Below the pieces are notes generated by a model. The model ran no database searches. It worked only from the letters and a program-made list of their open reading frames with translations, and was not told the origin of the DNA. Positions 19,801 through 30,363 of a DNA stretch of 64,000 nt are shown piece by piece; position 1 is the stretch's first letter, and each line of letters starts with the position of its first letter. The translations under genes and the position numbers were made by a program. The stretch lies in contig JAJEGN010000018.1 of assembly GCA_022819855.1 (NCBI GenBank), forward strand, positions 1-64,000, written 5' to 3'. Source of the DNA: Gammaproteobacteria bacterium. Lineage in GTDB: Bacteria > Pseudomonadota > Gammaproteobacteria > Steroidobacterales > Rariloculaceae.

Positions 19801-19952
19801 TGGAGTTGTACGGCAACGTGCAGAACCTGTTCGACGAGGATCCACCGGTTTCGGCGAACTTCGGCTACTTTTTCGGCAACGCGTCGCAGACGAACTCGTT
19901 CTACGACCTGATCGGCCGGCGCTACACGCTTGGAGCGCGATTCAGCTTCTGA
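16815..19952 (+). CDS. TonB-dependent outer-membrane receptor
   Basis: This is a large receptor of 1045 residues. The basic N-terminus and hydrophobic stretch (LKPLAFACMTAMGLGHATG, ending FAQ) form the signal peptide. The plug domain follows with LEEVTVTGSRI, LNLRGIGTKRTLVLLDGRR, SVETVTGGASAAYG and VTGVVNFIL. The barrel ends in a classic YTLGARFSF with the terminal Phe needed for Bam-mediated insertion. It is similar in plan to the receptor at 10213 but not a recent duplicate. The chosen ATG has GGGGGA 8 bases upstream and gives a normal leader length. The divergent ASST-like gene suggests a linked role in uptake and processing of one compound, but no evidence names it. Confidence 0.93.
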   Translation: MARAIRRSAISHRTSRARSAPVLKPLAFACMTAMGLGHATGFAQDAQLEEVTVTGSRIQQTSGMNTPTPVTVVGREDIDLMAPGNVIEALSQLPLFYNNRTPNDPGSFFSSPGSGNLNLRGIGTKRTLVLLDGRRVVSSTRFGGTDISAFPEALLQSVETVTGGASAAYGTDAVTGVVNFILDTDLEGLRGHAQSGQSGQGDGDNWEASFAGGFAIGERMHLLFSVDTYTQDGIHTYEGRDWYQNWGIITNPDPNGPRELVRPHVVSRTATFDGLIFAPGTPLHNHNFNSAGTAVSPFGLVPGQPGLSQSIAGGVGEGDDHGADTPNLATDYDRENQFLRLSYDAGDNVTLFAQALRGESFRTQLNWAGQFQGPFSPAVIYSGNAFLPPEIQAVLDDPSYSRRCGINGQPSAAPDAVPCFNLNRMGHSSDLKRGGAALALDVEFESTTLGLEAELSGGGVFDGWSVDAFVQQGETTTLARQSGGIRLDRIHLAHDAVVDPATGQIVCNVTLVTNGAMFPDCVPLNLFGRGNASDAAIDWVTGFDPGQTVTTPIYYAQQGFDLGVTDTYTTEEARITRSWIEQDVIEFSMNGELFDDREVGPIGVAFGAGWREESMNQIARTPVGPYFAPDGTQLSLGIMDGNHDSGRPVPRNYAPAGIRGMPRGDLNNSVVIQYSKIPNVTGARDVSEVFGEVFVPVLADNRLNIPIAARWADYSGSGGVWVWKAGIDSQFTEALRFRATRSRDVRAGTLSERFDQTGGASSVQDPLRNNERFQIFRTTGGNPNIRPEEADTATVGLVIQPTGAPGLSVSIDWFQVDLVDAIAELTPQQIVDQCHIGDVSLCPLITRQPDLPDGTPGAINVVSANFLNVANATVEGADFEVSYRTDVDWFGGGEQLGIRLLATHLAENSFQGFDSPKIDRAGQIYGGFDLPTEKITTQFNYRRGPFRAFVQARWIDEGVRDVLETEGVHIDNNTIESVTYVDANLRYDLAVGEGTLELYGNVQNLFDEDPPVSANFGYFFGNASQTNSFYDLIGRRYTLGARFSF

Positions 19953-20209
19953 GCGCCGCCGACGGGATTCCGGGCGGGATGAGGGGGTCTGTGCCGGTCG
20001 GGCAGTCCGTCCCGCCGATATGGCTGACGACAGGCGGGCTTCCCGGCGCGTTCGTGTGGGATCGAGGGTCGTGGCAGGCAGCGGGAGCGCCGCGCCAGGC
20101 GGCGCGGCCAACTCCCGGCTTGCTCTGAATCGGGTGACCGTGCGACGTCAGGCTGTCCTTATCGAGTCCGGCGCCGCACGGCGTATCCCGAGTTTGCTGA
20201 CGGGTCGTT

Positions 20210-20524
20210 TTATTCCGTCAGCCTTTCGTAAGAGATCATGACGACGACCGTCACCGCAGCGGCGGCCACCAGGGCGCCGAGAGTGCTGAGTATGGCCGTC
20301 AGGTACATCCCTATGGCGGGTATTCCGCCGAGCGCTTCAGCCACGCCTGTGGCCAATGCGATGGCGACCAGAAACAGCAGGCCGCGGTTGTCGGCACTCA
20401 CATAGTAGCCGACCGCGAGACCCACGATGGCCACGATGACGCCGGCATACGGAATGTTCGGCACCAGTGCCGCGACGAGCACCACGACCAAGGCGATGAT
20501 ACGCACAATCTTTGCTGCGCCCAT
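20210..20524 (-). CDS. small inner-membrane protein of unknown function
   Basis: The 104-residue protein has three or four strongly hydrophobic segments (IIALVVVLVAALVP, VIVAIVGLAVGYYV, LLFLVAIALATGVA, and a last one near ILSTLGALVAAAAV). The N-terminal MGAAKIVRI contains two positive residues. I do not recognise the family. The ATG has GGGGGAAGTCC upstream (GGGGA about 7 bases before it). An 8-bp inverted repeat (GCTGACGG ... CCGTCAGC, 20196-20222) overlaps its 3' end. It is followed by the RND exporter gene on the same strand at a distance of nearly 200 bases, so co-transcription is not clear. Confidence 0.7.
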   Translation of the reverse strand: MGAAKIVRIIALVVVLVAALVPNIPYAGVIVAIVGLAVGYYVSADNRGLLFLVAIALATGVAEALGGIPAIGMYLTAILSTLGALVAAAAVTVVVMISYERLTE

Positions 20525-20717
20525 TGGACTTCCCCCTATGACTTGTTATTGCTATACGTTCTCGCGCCGGACGCGAGACCGCGAGGGTCGAGTCCGCGCG
20601 AGCCCTGAGCATATCACACCGCAATCGGGCTTACCGCGCGCCGGGATTCCGCGCTGCCGCCTTCCCATTGAACGCCCAGGCTAGGCTTGGGGTTTCCGCC
20701 GGATTTCCGCCTGGACG

Positions 20718-23027
20718 TCAGGGCCGATGCTCGACGGATTTCCGATCTATGGCCATCAGCAGCGGCGGAAGCAGCAACAAGTCCGTGAGCAATGCGATGA
20801 CGATGGTCATCGTGACGAGGATCCCCAGCGCCCAACTGACCTCGAATCCCGAGGCGGTGAATACCAGGAACCCGGCCGAGAGGACTGCCGTGGTGGTCGC
20901 GAGCGCATGACCCACCGTGGTGAACGTGCGGCGCACGGCGTCGTTCGCCGACAGACCGGCCTTGCGCGCCTTGATGTACGCCGACAGGAAGTGGATCGTA
21001 TCGTCGACGATGATCCCGAACGCGATCGCGGTGACCACCGATGCCGCCATGCCGACGCGTCCGACCATGTAACCCCACAGGCCGAAACTGATCGCCGCCG
21101 GAACGAAGTTCGGCAGCAGGCTGATGAGCCCCATGCGCACGCTCCTGAGCACCAGGATCAATATGAGCGAAATCAACGCCATGGCAACGATCGTGCCGCG
21201 GAGCATGCTCTCGATGTTGCGTTGCGACAGGTGCGCGAAAATCATGCTGATGCCCGAGGCGGCGGTGGTCATGTCCGGGGCGTTGGACTCGAGCCAGGCC
21301 TGTGCGCGTTCGTCGAGTTCGCGCATTTCCCCGCCTGACAGGTCGCGCGCAACGGCAGTCAGTCTCGTGGCGGATTTCGACACGTCGATACGGTCGTTGA
21401 GATCGACGCCGAACGGCAGCGAGAATTCGTACAGCAGCAGGTATTGGGCGGCGGTTTCCGCGTTGTCGGGCAAGCGGTGAAACGCCGGATCGTCGCCGTT
21501 CATGTTCCTGTTGAGCCGTTTCATGACGTCCGGAAACGCCTGCACGTGCGACACCTCCGGCTGCTCCCGGAACCATTCGGCGAACGCATCCACGGCGCGC
21601 AGGTAGTCCGGTTCGGTAATGCCGTCCGGGGCTCCCGCGGTCAGCGAGTACTCCAGTGAATCGAGGCCGGTCAGGTTTTCGATGACATAGTCGGTGTCGC
21701 GCCGGTACTGGTAACGATCGTCGAAATACCGCGTCCAGTTCTCGCTGATCTCGTTGCGGGGAACACCCAGGATCGACACGACAGCGATCAGGCCGACGAT
21801 CCACAGCATGCGCCTGCGGTTGTCGATCACGAACGTCGCCAGCCGGTCGAAGAGGACGGGGCGCCCTTCGCGAACGGCGGTCGCCTTCAGGGGCAGCACT
21901 GACAGGAGCGCCGGCAGCAGCGTCATGCAGAAGCCGAACGCGCAGAACACGCCGACCGCCACGAGGTTGCCGAGCGTGTGGAACGGCGGCGAGTCCGACG
22001 AGTTGAGGCTCAGAAAGCCGATGGCCGTCGTGAGCGACGTCAGGAACACCGGCCGCATGTTGTGGCGCAACGATTCGACGATCGCCGACTGCCGGCTCGC
22101 GCCGCGCTTCATGTTCAACAGCGCGATGGACACGATGTGGACCGCGTAGGCCATGGTCAGGGCCATGAGGATGATCGGCACGCCGGCGTTGGTCGGGCTG
22201 AACGACGTTCTGAGCCAGCCGGCAAGCCCCATGGTCGTGTTCACGACGAACATCAGAGTAATGACGATGGCCACCGTACCCGGAACCGAGCGAAGCAGAA
22301 TGGCCGCCGCGACCACGATGACCACGAAGACGATCGGCATGAGCCTGCTGATGTCGTCGACGGTGGCGTCCGCGAACGCGCGGTTCATGACCACGTCGCC
22401 GGTCAGGTAATAGTCGATATCCGGATACTGCGTGCGGGCCTCTGCGAGATTGGCGTCGAGGTAGTCGGTGATCTCGACCACCGCCGCGTCGAGATCGTCC
22501 GGAAGGAAGAAGTTGATCGCCACCGCGCCGACGCGGCCGTCGTGCGAAACGAGCCGACCGGCGGTGTCCGCGGCGCTCAGGGCAACCTGTTCGACGTCCG
22601 CAAGCTCCGCATCCGTGAGCGCCTGTGCGTCAGCGACGAGCGCATCCACGATGAGGTCGTCGCCGAAAGCCTCACTGTGGGTATAGTTGGTCAGCGAGTC
22701 GACACGGCTCGAGTAGGGCGCCCGCCACCCGGCGTCGGTCAGTTCGCCTATGGCGCCGAGTGCTTCACGGGAAAATACAGTGCCACTGGCAGGTACGACG
22801 GCGATCAGCGCCCGGTTGGACTCCGCGTAGGTGTTCTCGAGCGTCTCGTACGCCGCGAGTTCCGGGTTGTCCGTACCGAACATTTCCCGGTAGTCGTTGG
22901 TGATCGTGATGCGCGGCACGCCGGCGGTCATTACGAGCATCGGCACGGCGGCGAGCGCCATGGTCAGCCAGGGGCGCCGCAGGACCAGGTTCACGTATCG
23001 CTCGAATTTCGACTCCGTCGTCGTCAT
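20718..23027 (-). CDS. RND (MMPL-type) family transporter
   Basis: The 769-residue inner-membrane protein has the RND/MMPL layout. There is one N-terminal membrane segment (LTMALAAVPMLVMTAG), a periplasmic loop, a bundle of five membrane segments (from MPIVFVVIVVAAAILL), then a single crossing, a second loop and a second bundle. The motifs GVPIILMALTMAYAVHIV, TTAIGFLSL and FGIIVDDTIHFLSAY are typical. The ATG start has GAGTGG upstream. Proteins of this type in proteobacteria export lipids or hopanoids, often with an outer-membrane lipoprotein-sorting-like partner, which is encoded two genes upstream here. No membrane-fusion protein or TolC is seen, as usual for this subgroup. Confidence 0.88.
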   Translation of the reverse strand: MTTTESKFERYVNLVLRRPWLTMALAAVPMLVMTAGVPRITITNDYREMFGTDNPELAAYETLENTYAESNRALIAVVPASGTVFSREALGAIGELTDAGWRAPYSSRVDSLTNYTHSEAFGDDLIVDALVADAQALTDAELADVEQVALSAADTAGRLVSHDGRVGAVAINFFLPDDLDAAVVEITDYLDANLAEARTQYPDIDYYLTGDVVMNRAFADATVDDISRLMPIVFVVIVVAAAILLRSVPGTVAIVITLMFVVNTTMGLAGWLRTSFSPTNAGVPIILMALTMAYAVHIVSIALLNMKRGASRQSAIVESLRHNMRPVFLTSLTTAIGFLSLNSSDSPPFHTLGNLVAVGVFCAFGFCMTLLPALLSVLPLKATAVREGRPVLFDRLATFVIDNRRRMLWIVGLIAVVSILGVPRNEISENWTRYFDDRYQYRRDTDYVIENLTGLDSLEYSLTAGAPDGITEPDYLRAVDAFAEWFREQPEVSHVQAFPDVMKRLNRNMNGDDPAFHRLPDNAETAAQYLLLYEFSLPFGVDLNDRIDVSKSATRLTAVARDLSGGEMRELDERAQAWLESNAPDMTTAASGISMIFAHLSQRNIESMLRGTIVAMALISLILILVLRSVRMGLISLLPNFVPAAISFGLWGYMVGRVGMAASVVTAIAFGIIVDDTIHFLSAYIKARKAGLSANDAVRRTFTTVGHALATTTAVLSAGFLVFTASGFEVSWALGILVTMTIVIALLTDLLLLPPLLMAIDRKSVEHRP

Positions 23028-23092
23028 GCCACTCACCGTTGCCTGTCGAACCGTCGTGCTTGCAGCTTCAGGGATTTGCCGAATTCCACGGA

Positions 23093-24265
23093 TCACCAAT
23101 CGATCGACTTCGACGCACGCACCCTGTCGGGCATGCGGTAGCTCACGCCGCCTTCGTCATACACCGAAATCTCAAGTAGCTGCGTGAAATTTCCGAGCCT
23201 GACGAGTTGCGTGCCCTTGAGCACCCGCTGCAGCCGCTGCTTGAGGCGAAACAGGGGCAGCGTGCCGATCGCCAGGCTTCGCGGGTACTGGAAATCGGCG
23301 GCTCGCTGCCTGCCGATCAGCGCACGCGACAGGCGGTAGGCCAGCGCCATGGTCTTGCGCTGCTCGACGGGGTCCTCCATGTTCGCCACCGCGGGAATCG
23401 ACCGGATCAGCATGTTCGCGACGTCGGCAGAGTCCTGATCCGGCGGAGGTTCGCACAGGTAGCCGATGGTGTAAGTGGCTTGCGCGTCGTCGCCGTCGGT
23501 GTAGAGAATCGATTCCGGTATCCCCATGAGGTAGCCGGAGTAGCGCCATACGGCGAGCACGCTCGCCTTTTCCTCCTCGTTGTATGTTGCGCCGACCTTC
23601 TGGGAATAGTCGAGCAGGCGCTTGGAGAATACCGCGATGGCAAGTCCGAGATGCGCCGCGCTGAGCGGCGTGCCCCAGGCATCGGTGTCCCAGACGTCCG
23701 AACGCGCGAGCAGCGTACGGATTCGGCTGTGCACGAATCGCACGCGCGTGGACAGTTTCCAGCCGTCGCCGTCGCGCTGCAGGCCGCCCGGATAGAAGAT
23801 CTCCATCAACTGGCGGTTGTTCTGCCTGAGCCGCCGGCTGGTCGAGGCCACGCGTTGGGTGATGTTGAAGGACTTCGCGATCATCGTGGAAAACCCTTCC
23901 ACGAGCACGCCGGTGACGAAGGCCACGAGCATGAGGTCGGCGTTGGCGTGAAAGACGCGGACCCCGGGACGAAAGGCCTCGTGGTCCAGCCATTCGGGCT
24001 CCTGCAGGCCGTCAAAGAAATCGCGCAGGGCCCTGGGCGCCTTGCGCAGCGTTTCGGTCTCCTGTTCGATGCCCGCGCCGATGAAACGATGCAGGTCGTC
24101 CGGTCGCATCGAGGCAAGCTCCTCCATGACCGGATCGAGTTCGGGGTCGCCGATGGTCGTGTGCCTCATGTAATTGTCGGCGCGCGACTGCGAATGCTCC
24201 CTCGCCTTCGGATACTGCGCCGTATAGGCGGAGGGCACCTGCGTCATCGTGGGACCCTGTGACAT
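23093..24265 (-). CDS. oxygenase MpaB family (DUF2236) protein
   Basis: The 390-residue protein matches DUF2236 (PF09995), the family of latex-clearing protein-like and MpaB-like haem oxygenases. Supporting stretches are FHANADLMLVAFVTGVLVEG, RVRFVHSRIRTLL, a WRYSGYLMGIPE and a LIGRQRAADFQYP C-terminal part. In family members a His in an [RV]-x-H-x segment and downstream Arg bind haem; His and Arg residues are present, but I cannot assign them. No signal peptide is obvious. It sits between the RND exporter and the LolA-like gene on the same strand (gaps of 65 and 29 bases), so the three probably form one transcript. A lipid- or terpene-modifying role is inference. Start uncertain: ATG at 24265, with ATG 24247 also plausible. 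Confidence 0.78.
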   Translation of the reverse strand: MSQGPTMTQVPSAYTAQYPKAREHSQSRADNYMRHTTIGDPELDPVMEELASMRPDDLHRFIGAGIEQETETLRKAPRALRDFFDGLQEPEWLDHEAFRPGVRVFHANADLMLVAFVTGVLVEGFSTMIAKSFNITQRVASTSRRLRQNNRQLMEIFYPGGLQRDGDGWKLSTRVRFVHSRIRTLLARSDVWDTDAWGTPLSAAHLGLAIAVFSKRLLDYSQKVGATYNEEEKASVLAVWRYSGYLMGIPESILYTDGDDAQATYTIGYLCEPPPDQDSADVANMLIRSIPAVANMEDPVEQRKTMALAYRLSRALIGRQRAADFQYPRSLAIGTLPLFRLKQRLQRVLKGTQLVRLGNFTQLLEISVYDEGGVSYRMPDRVRASKSIDW

Positions 24266-24294
24266 GCGATCGCGGCAGGTCGACCGTCCGCGGA

Positions 24295-25113
24295 TCAGCG
24301 TACGCGGCGGAGCCCCGTCTGCGTGAACTCGGAGTCGCTGACGTCGGTGCCGTACTCGAAGTCCGACCACGTCAGCAACGTGCTCTTGCCCGTGAGGTGA
24401 TTGACCATGTTCAGCTCGTGCGCTTGCCAGTAGCGATCCTGGTACTGCTCATAACTGCCGAGGGTCAGTGTCTTGAGATGCTCATCCCTGCGGTCGTAGT
24501 ACTCGACCTTCCAGGTGCGAAGCTCGTCCGTGTCCTGCCAGACAAGCTGCCGAAGATAGGCCGATCCTTCGCCTACCGGGGTCCGCTCGATCACCGTGCA
24601 GGCCAGGTCGCCGCACGGTTCGTCACGCAGGTAACGGTAAGTGAATTTCTCCACCTCCGGAACGCTCATGTCCTCGTATGCGAACTCGCTGCCCATGAAG
24701 GATCCGGAGCGGTTGGAGGAACTGATTCGCCTGACGCGTGACACTGCCGGCAGATAGAGCCACCGGTCATCGCTCGCGTCCGCATGCGAGTGGACAAGAA
24801 AAGCCGTGCCCGAGACATCGCGCGGCTCATCGAATACGAACAGGCTCCGGTCGCCGTCGCCTTCAACCTCGAGCACCTTGACCCGCAGTTCGCGCCGGCT
24901 CTCCTGGCCCTGCCGGTTGCGCAACAGCATGGTCTGGCTGGCGGTGAAGTTGCCGAAACCCCGGTCGCGCTCGCGGGTGTCCTGCGCGATGCGTAGCCCC
25001 TTGTCCTCGGGGCTTTCGGACTGCGCGTAAGCTGAAACTGCGGTCGCAAGCGTTGCTGCCAGCAAAATCCCGACGTAGCGCAACGCAAGCGCAGGGCGGT
25101 TCGCAGAGGCCAT
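24295..25113 (-). CDS. outer-membrane lipoprotein-sorting-like (LolA-like) protein
   Basis: The 272-residue protein begins with a signal peptide (LRYVGILLAATLATAVSAYAQ). The body matches the 'outer membrane lipoprotein-sorting protein' family (PF17131, LolA-like half-barrel). Key stretches are GFGNFTASQTMLLRNRQG, RSLFVFDEPRDVSGTAFLVH, DDRWLYLPAVSRVRRISSS and FMGSEFAYEDMS. Members usually lie next to an RND/MMPL exporter and are thought to accept the exported lipid in the periplasm; that is family knowledge. The start ATG has GGAGA 9 bases upstream. It is the first gene of the probable three-gene operon with the MpaB-like and RND genes. Confidence 0.85.
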   Translation of the reverse strand: MASANRPALALRYVGILLAATLATAVSAYAQSESPEDKGLRIAQDTRERDRGFGNFTASQTMLLRNRQGQESRRELRVKVLEVEGDGDRSLFVFDEPRDVSGTAFLVHSHADASDDRWLYLPAVSRVRRISSSNRSGSFMGSEFAYEDMSVPEVEKFTYRYLRDEPCGDLACTVIERTPVGEGSAYLRQLVWQDTDELRTWKVEYYDRRDEHLKTLTLGSYEQYQDRYWQAHELNMVNHLTGKSTLLTWSDFEYGTDVSDSEFTQTGLRRVR

Positions 25114-25493
25114 GAATGTTCTCCATGGAGACAGTCGACGTGAGCCAGTGAATATAGCATGCAGGGTACGGCATGAAACCCGCAACGCGGCGGCGCGATC
25201 GCCTGCGGACGCCCGTGAATCGCTCCGTGCCCGGACTCGTGGGATCGGTTTCCCGGTCGCGTACTTGCAAATTGCCGCGTCAGCGGTTCACAATACGTTT
25301 GCAGGCGAGGACTCTCGCTCTCTCAGACACCCAACTACACTCCCGCGAGTCTCGTAGAAAGCGACCAGCTTCCGTTTTACGCCTTGCCGGCCGGGGTCCG
25401 TCACTTTCTGTCCATTCAGCAGCGCGAAGCGTACGCACCTGACGCGCAGCGGGTCTTGACGGGAAATTCGCACGACCGGAGGCAGCCAGAATT
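25114..25493. other. intergenic region between LolA-like and trxA genes
   Basis: No gene is supported in these 380 bases. It must contain promoters for the leftward LolA-like operon and the rightward trxA-rho pair. I see no convincing sigma-70 pair or operator. A weak TTGCAA ... CACAAT arrangement at about 25265-25295 is the best candidate for trxA. Confidence 0.5.
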
Positions 25494-25841
25494 GTGAGTG
25501 ATCAGATCGTACATACGACCGATGCCGACTTCGCGGCAGACGTTCTTCAGTCGGAGCAGCCCGTGCTGCTCGACTTTTGGGCCGAGTGGTGCGGGCCGTG
25601 CAGAATGATCGCACCGATCCTGGACTCCATCGCGGCCGAGCAGGAAGGCCGGCTCCGGATCGTCAAGCTCAATATCGACGAGAATCCGCGTACTCCGATG
25701 CAGTTCAACGTTCGCAGCATCCCGATGCTGCTGCTGTTTAGCGGCGGTTCGGTCGTGGATCAGGTCGTCGGAGCCGTTCCGAAGGCGCGGCTCGAGGCGT
25801 TTCTCAAGCCGCATCTCGATGGGAAGGGGAGTGACAGCTAA
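25494..25841 (+). CDS. trxA: thioredoxin
   Basis: This is a standard 115-residue cytoplasmic thioredoxin with the redox motif WCGPC (Cys33 and Cys36) and the downstream cis-Pro in SIPM. It reduces disulfides in cytoplasmic proteins such as ribonucleotide reductase. The start is GTG with GGAGG 11 bases upstream. Loss of the usual Thr before the cis-Pro loop is not seen; the residue after Pro is Met where Thr is common, a mild deviation. It lies 25 bases before rho on the same strand, a pairing widely conserved in gammaproteobacteria, which supports both calls. Confidence 0.95.
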   Translation: MSDQIVHTTDADFAADVLQSEQPVLLDFWAEWCGPCRMIAPILDSIAAEQEGRLRIVKLNIDENPRTPMQFNVRSIPMLLLFSGGSVVDQVVGAVPKARLEAFLKPHLDGKGSDS

Positions 25842-25866
25842 TGTTCGCCAGCCCTGGTAAGCATTC

Positions 25867-27296
<1,430 letters not shown>

Positions 27297-27300
<4 letters not shown>

Positions 27301-28601
27301 GAAGCCTGGTTCGCGCCGCGCTCTTCGCGGGCAACGGCGCGATAGCCGATGTCGCTGCGGCAGAACGCCCCTTCCCAATCGATCTTCTCCACTGCCGCAT
27401 AGGCGCGCTCCTGCGCCTTGCTGACGCTGTCGCCGAGCGCGACCGTGCACAGCACGCGGCCGCCGCTCGTCACGACCCGACCGGCGTCCAGACGAGTGCC
27501 GGCGTGGAATACCTTGACCGTATCGCTGTCGAGTCCGTCGAGGCCGGTGATGGGCTTGTTCTTCTCGTAGCCGGCGGGGTATCCGCCGGCGGCCATGACG
27601 ACCCCGACGCAGGCGCGAGGATCCCAGTCGAGATCGGCCTCGTCGAGCGCGCCGCCGAAACTCTCAAGTAACACGGCGACGAGATCCGAGCGCAGGCGGA
27701 ACAATATCGGCTGGGTTTCGGGGTCGCCGAACCGGCAGTTGAACTCGAGCACCCGGGGCGCGCCGTGCTCGTCGATCATGAGTCCCGCATAGAGGAAACC
27801 GCGATAGTGGATGCCGTCCGCGGCAAGCCCCTCGACGGCCGGCCGCATGACCTGGTCCATGATCCTGTCGTTGACTTCGCCGCTGACAACCGGAGCCGGG
27901 GAGTAGGCGCCCATGCCGCCCGTGTTCGGTCCGCGGTCGCCGTCGTCGCGGGCCTTGTGGTCCTGGGAACTTGCGAGCGGCAGGATGCGCGTGCCGTCGA
28001 CGAGCGCGATGAAGCTTGCTTCCTCGCCGCGCAGGAAATCCTCGATGACCACGGTCTTGCCCGCGTCGCCGAAGTCATGCTCCTCCAGCATGCCGCGCAA
28101 GGTCCGATCGGCTTCCTCCGCGGTGTGCGCGATGATGACGCCTTTGCCGGCGGCAAGCCCGTCGGCCTTGATGACCGTCGGCAGCGGTCGTCCGGCGAGA
28201 TAGCGGCGCGCGGCTTCGAGGTCGTCGAAAGCCTCGTAGTCGGCCGTCGGGATGTCGTGCCGGGCGAAGAAGTCCTTGGCGAAGGACTTCGAGCCTTCCA
28301 GGCGAGCCCCGCTTGCGCTCGGTCCGAAGCACTTGAGGCCCTCGGCTTCGAAGCGGTCTGTGATGCCCTCGACGAGCGGCTGCTCGGGCCCGACGATGCT
28401 GAGGCCGACCGATTCGTCCTTCGCGAGCCCGACGAGCCCGTCGATGTCGTCCGCGCCGACCTCGACGTTGCGCACTCCGGGCTCGAGCGCGGTGCCGGCG
28501 TTGCCCGGCGCGCACAGCACTTCGGAGACGAGCGGCGACCGGGCTGCCTTCCAGGCAAGCGCGTGCTCGCGGCCGCCGCCGCCGACGATCAGGACCTTCA
28601 T
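27297..28601 (-). CDS. purD: phosphoribosylamine--glycine ligase
   Basis: PurD joins glycine to phosphoribosylamine, the second step of purine synthesis. The 434-residue protein has the N-terminal Rossmann-like [15 protein letters not shown], the ATP-grasp segments [14 protein letters not shown] and [14 protein letters not shown], the GGMGAYSP loop and [13 protein letters not shown]. The ATG is preferred to a GTG two codons earlier because it fits the family N-terminus exactly. It follows purH at 52 bases on the same strand, so the two probably share a transcript. Its TAG stop lies within the CTAG palindrome that also holds the rho stop on the other strand. Confidence 0.97.
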
Positions 28602-28653
28602 CGACACACCCTGCGCATGTGCTTGCGTCCGCTCCCCGCGCGCGAACTATCGG

Positions 28654-30204
28654 CTAGTGCCGGAAGTGGCGCACACCGGTGAATACCATCGCGATGTCGT
28701 GCTCGTTCGCGGCCGCGATGACCTCGTCGTCCCGGATCGAGCCTCCCGGCTGGATCACGGCGCGTATGCCGTGTTCCGCGGCGCTGTCGATGCCGTCGCG
28801 AAACGGGAAGTAGGCGTCGGATGCCATCACGGCGCCGGCGAGCGGCAGTCCTTCCTCCTCGGCCTTGAGGGCGGCGATCCGCGCGCTGACAACGCGGCTC
28901 ATCTGCCCTGCGCCGACGCCCACGGTCCTGCCGCCGTGCGCGAAGACGATGGCGTTTGACTTCACGAACCTCGCGACGCGCCAGGCGAACATGAGGTCGC
29001 GATGTTCCGCATCGGTGGGTTGCCTGTCGGTCACGGTTCTGGTGGCCGTCGAATCGGGATCGCCGCGGTCGCGCGACTGCAGCAACACGCCGCCGGCGAT
29101 CGTGCGGATGTCCGGCGTATCGGACCCGGCCGACGGCGTACCGCAGGCGAGTACGCGTATTCTGGATTTGGCGGCGAGTGCGGCCAGCGCCCCTTTCTGG
29201 ATCTCGGGCGCGACGATGACCTCAGCGTACTGGCGCTCGACGATCGCGCTCGCGGTGTCGGCGTCCAGTGCCCTGTTGAAGGCGATCACACCGCCGAAGG
29301 CCGACGTCGGATCGCCGTGGTAGGCGAGATCGTACGCGGACATCGGGGTCTCGGCGGTGGCCACGCCGCAGGGGTTGGCGTGCTTGACGATCACGCAGGC
29401 CGGCTCCTCGAACGCGAACACGCATTCGAGTGCCGTGTCGGCATCGGCGAGATTGTTGAACGACAGCGGCTTGCCCTGGAACTGGCGCGCCTGCGCGACG
29501 GTGCCCTTCGGTGCAGCCGGATCGACGTAGAGGGCCGCATATTGGTGGGGGTTCTCGCCGTAACGCAGTTCGGCGGTCTTCGGCAGTGACAACAGCAGGG
29601 GATCGGGCGGCGCGTCGTCAGGTTTCGACAGCCCACCGAGATAGCGGCTTATCGCCGTGTCGTAGCGTGCGGTGTGGGCGTAAGCCTTGACGGCCAGACG
29701 GCGTCTTAGCTCGGCATCCGGTCCGCCGTTTCGATAACTCTCGATGACTTTCCTGTAGTCCCTGGAATCGACGATCACGACGACGCGATCATGATTCTTC
29801 GCGGCGGCGCGCAGCATCGCGGGTCCGCCGATGTCGATGTTCTCGATCGCGTCGGAAACGCTCGAATCCGGGTCTGCGGCGATCTGTTCGAACGGATAGA
29901 GGTTGACGACGAGCAGGTCGATCGCCGCGATGCCGTGCTGGTCGAGCGTCTCCTCATCGACCCCGCGGCGGGCAAGCAGGCCGCCATGGATCGCCGGATG
30001 CAGCGTCTTGACGCGCCCGTCCATGAGTTCCGGAAAGCCCGTCAGTTCGGAGACTTCGGTGACGTCGAGACTCGCCTCGCGCAGCGCGCGCGCGGTGCCG
30101 CCGGTCGAAATCAGTTCGAACGACAGCTCGGCAAGCTGCCTGGCGAAATCCGCCACGTCGCGTTTGTCCGATACGCTCAACAGGGCTCGGCGGGGCGTGC
30201 TCAT
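28654..30204 (-). CDS. purH: bifunctional AICAR transformylase / IMP cyclohydrolase
   Basis: PurH does the last two steps of purine synthesis, formylating AICAR and closing the IMP ring. The 516-residue length is normal. The N-terminal cyclohydrolase domain has [24 protein letters not shown] and [20 protein letters not shown]. The C-terminal transformylase domain has [28 protein letters not shown] and [12 protein letters not shown] with the catalytic Lys-His. The ATG at 30204 was chosen because the family starts there; the open frame upstream is not family-like. In related bacteria fis and dusB lie just upstream of purH, but here the zinc-ribbon gene is the direct neighbour. Confidence 0.97.
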   Translation of the reverse strand: MSTPRRALLSVSDKRDVADFARQLAELSFELISTGGTARALREASLDVTEVSELTGFPELMDGRVKTLHPAIHGGLLARRGVDEETLDQHGIAAIDLLVVNLYPFEQIAADPDSSVSDAIENIDIGGPAMLRAAAKNHDRVVVIVDSRDYRKVIESYRNGGPDAELRRRLAVKAYAHTARYDTAISRYLGGLSKPDDAPPDPLLLSLPKTAELRYGENPHQYAALYVDPAAPKGTVAQARQFQGKPLSFNNLADADTALECVFAFEEPACVIVKHANPCGVATAETPMSAYDLAYHGDPTSAFGGVIAFNRALDADTASAIVERQYAEVIVAPEIQKGALAALAAKSRIRVLACGTPSAGSDTPDIRTIAGGVLLQSRDRGDPDSTATRTVTDRQPTDAEHRDLMFAWRVARFVKSNAIVFAHGGRTVGVGAGQMSRVVSARIAALKAEEEGLPLAGAVMASDAYFPFRDGIDSAAEHGIRAVIQPGGSIRDDEVIAAANEHDIAMVFTGVRHFRH

Positions 30205-30363
30205 TGGCCGGCGGAACCGTACATCGGGCTGTGCGTCTTCAACGTACTTCGAGCGTCCCGCGGGTTTGGCGTGAATCCCCCTGGCCATGTAGCGGCCGGG
30301 GAGAACGACGGCGGATGATAGCACGCGCCCGAAGCGCGATTTCCCGCCCCCGCGCGGCGCCGC

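Noticed and set aside
20086..20107. 8-bp hairpin (GCCGCGCC ... GGCGCGGC) after the second TonB receptor as a terminator
   Set aside because: There is no T-run, and such pairings are frequent in GC-rich DNA. It remains possible but unsupported.
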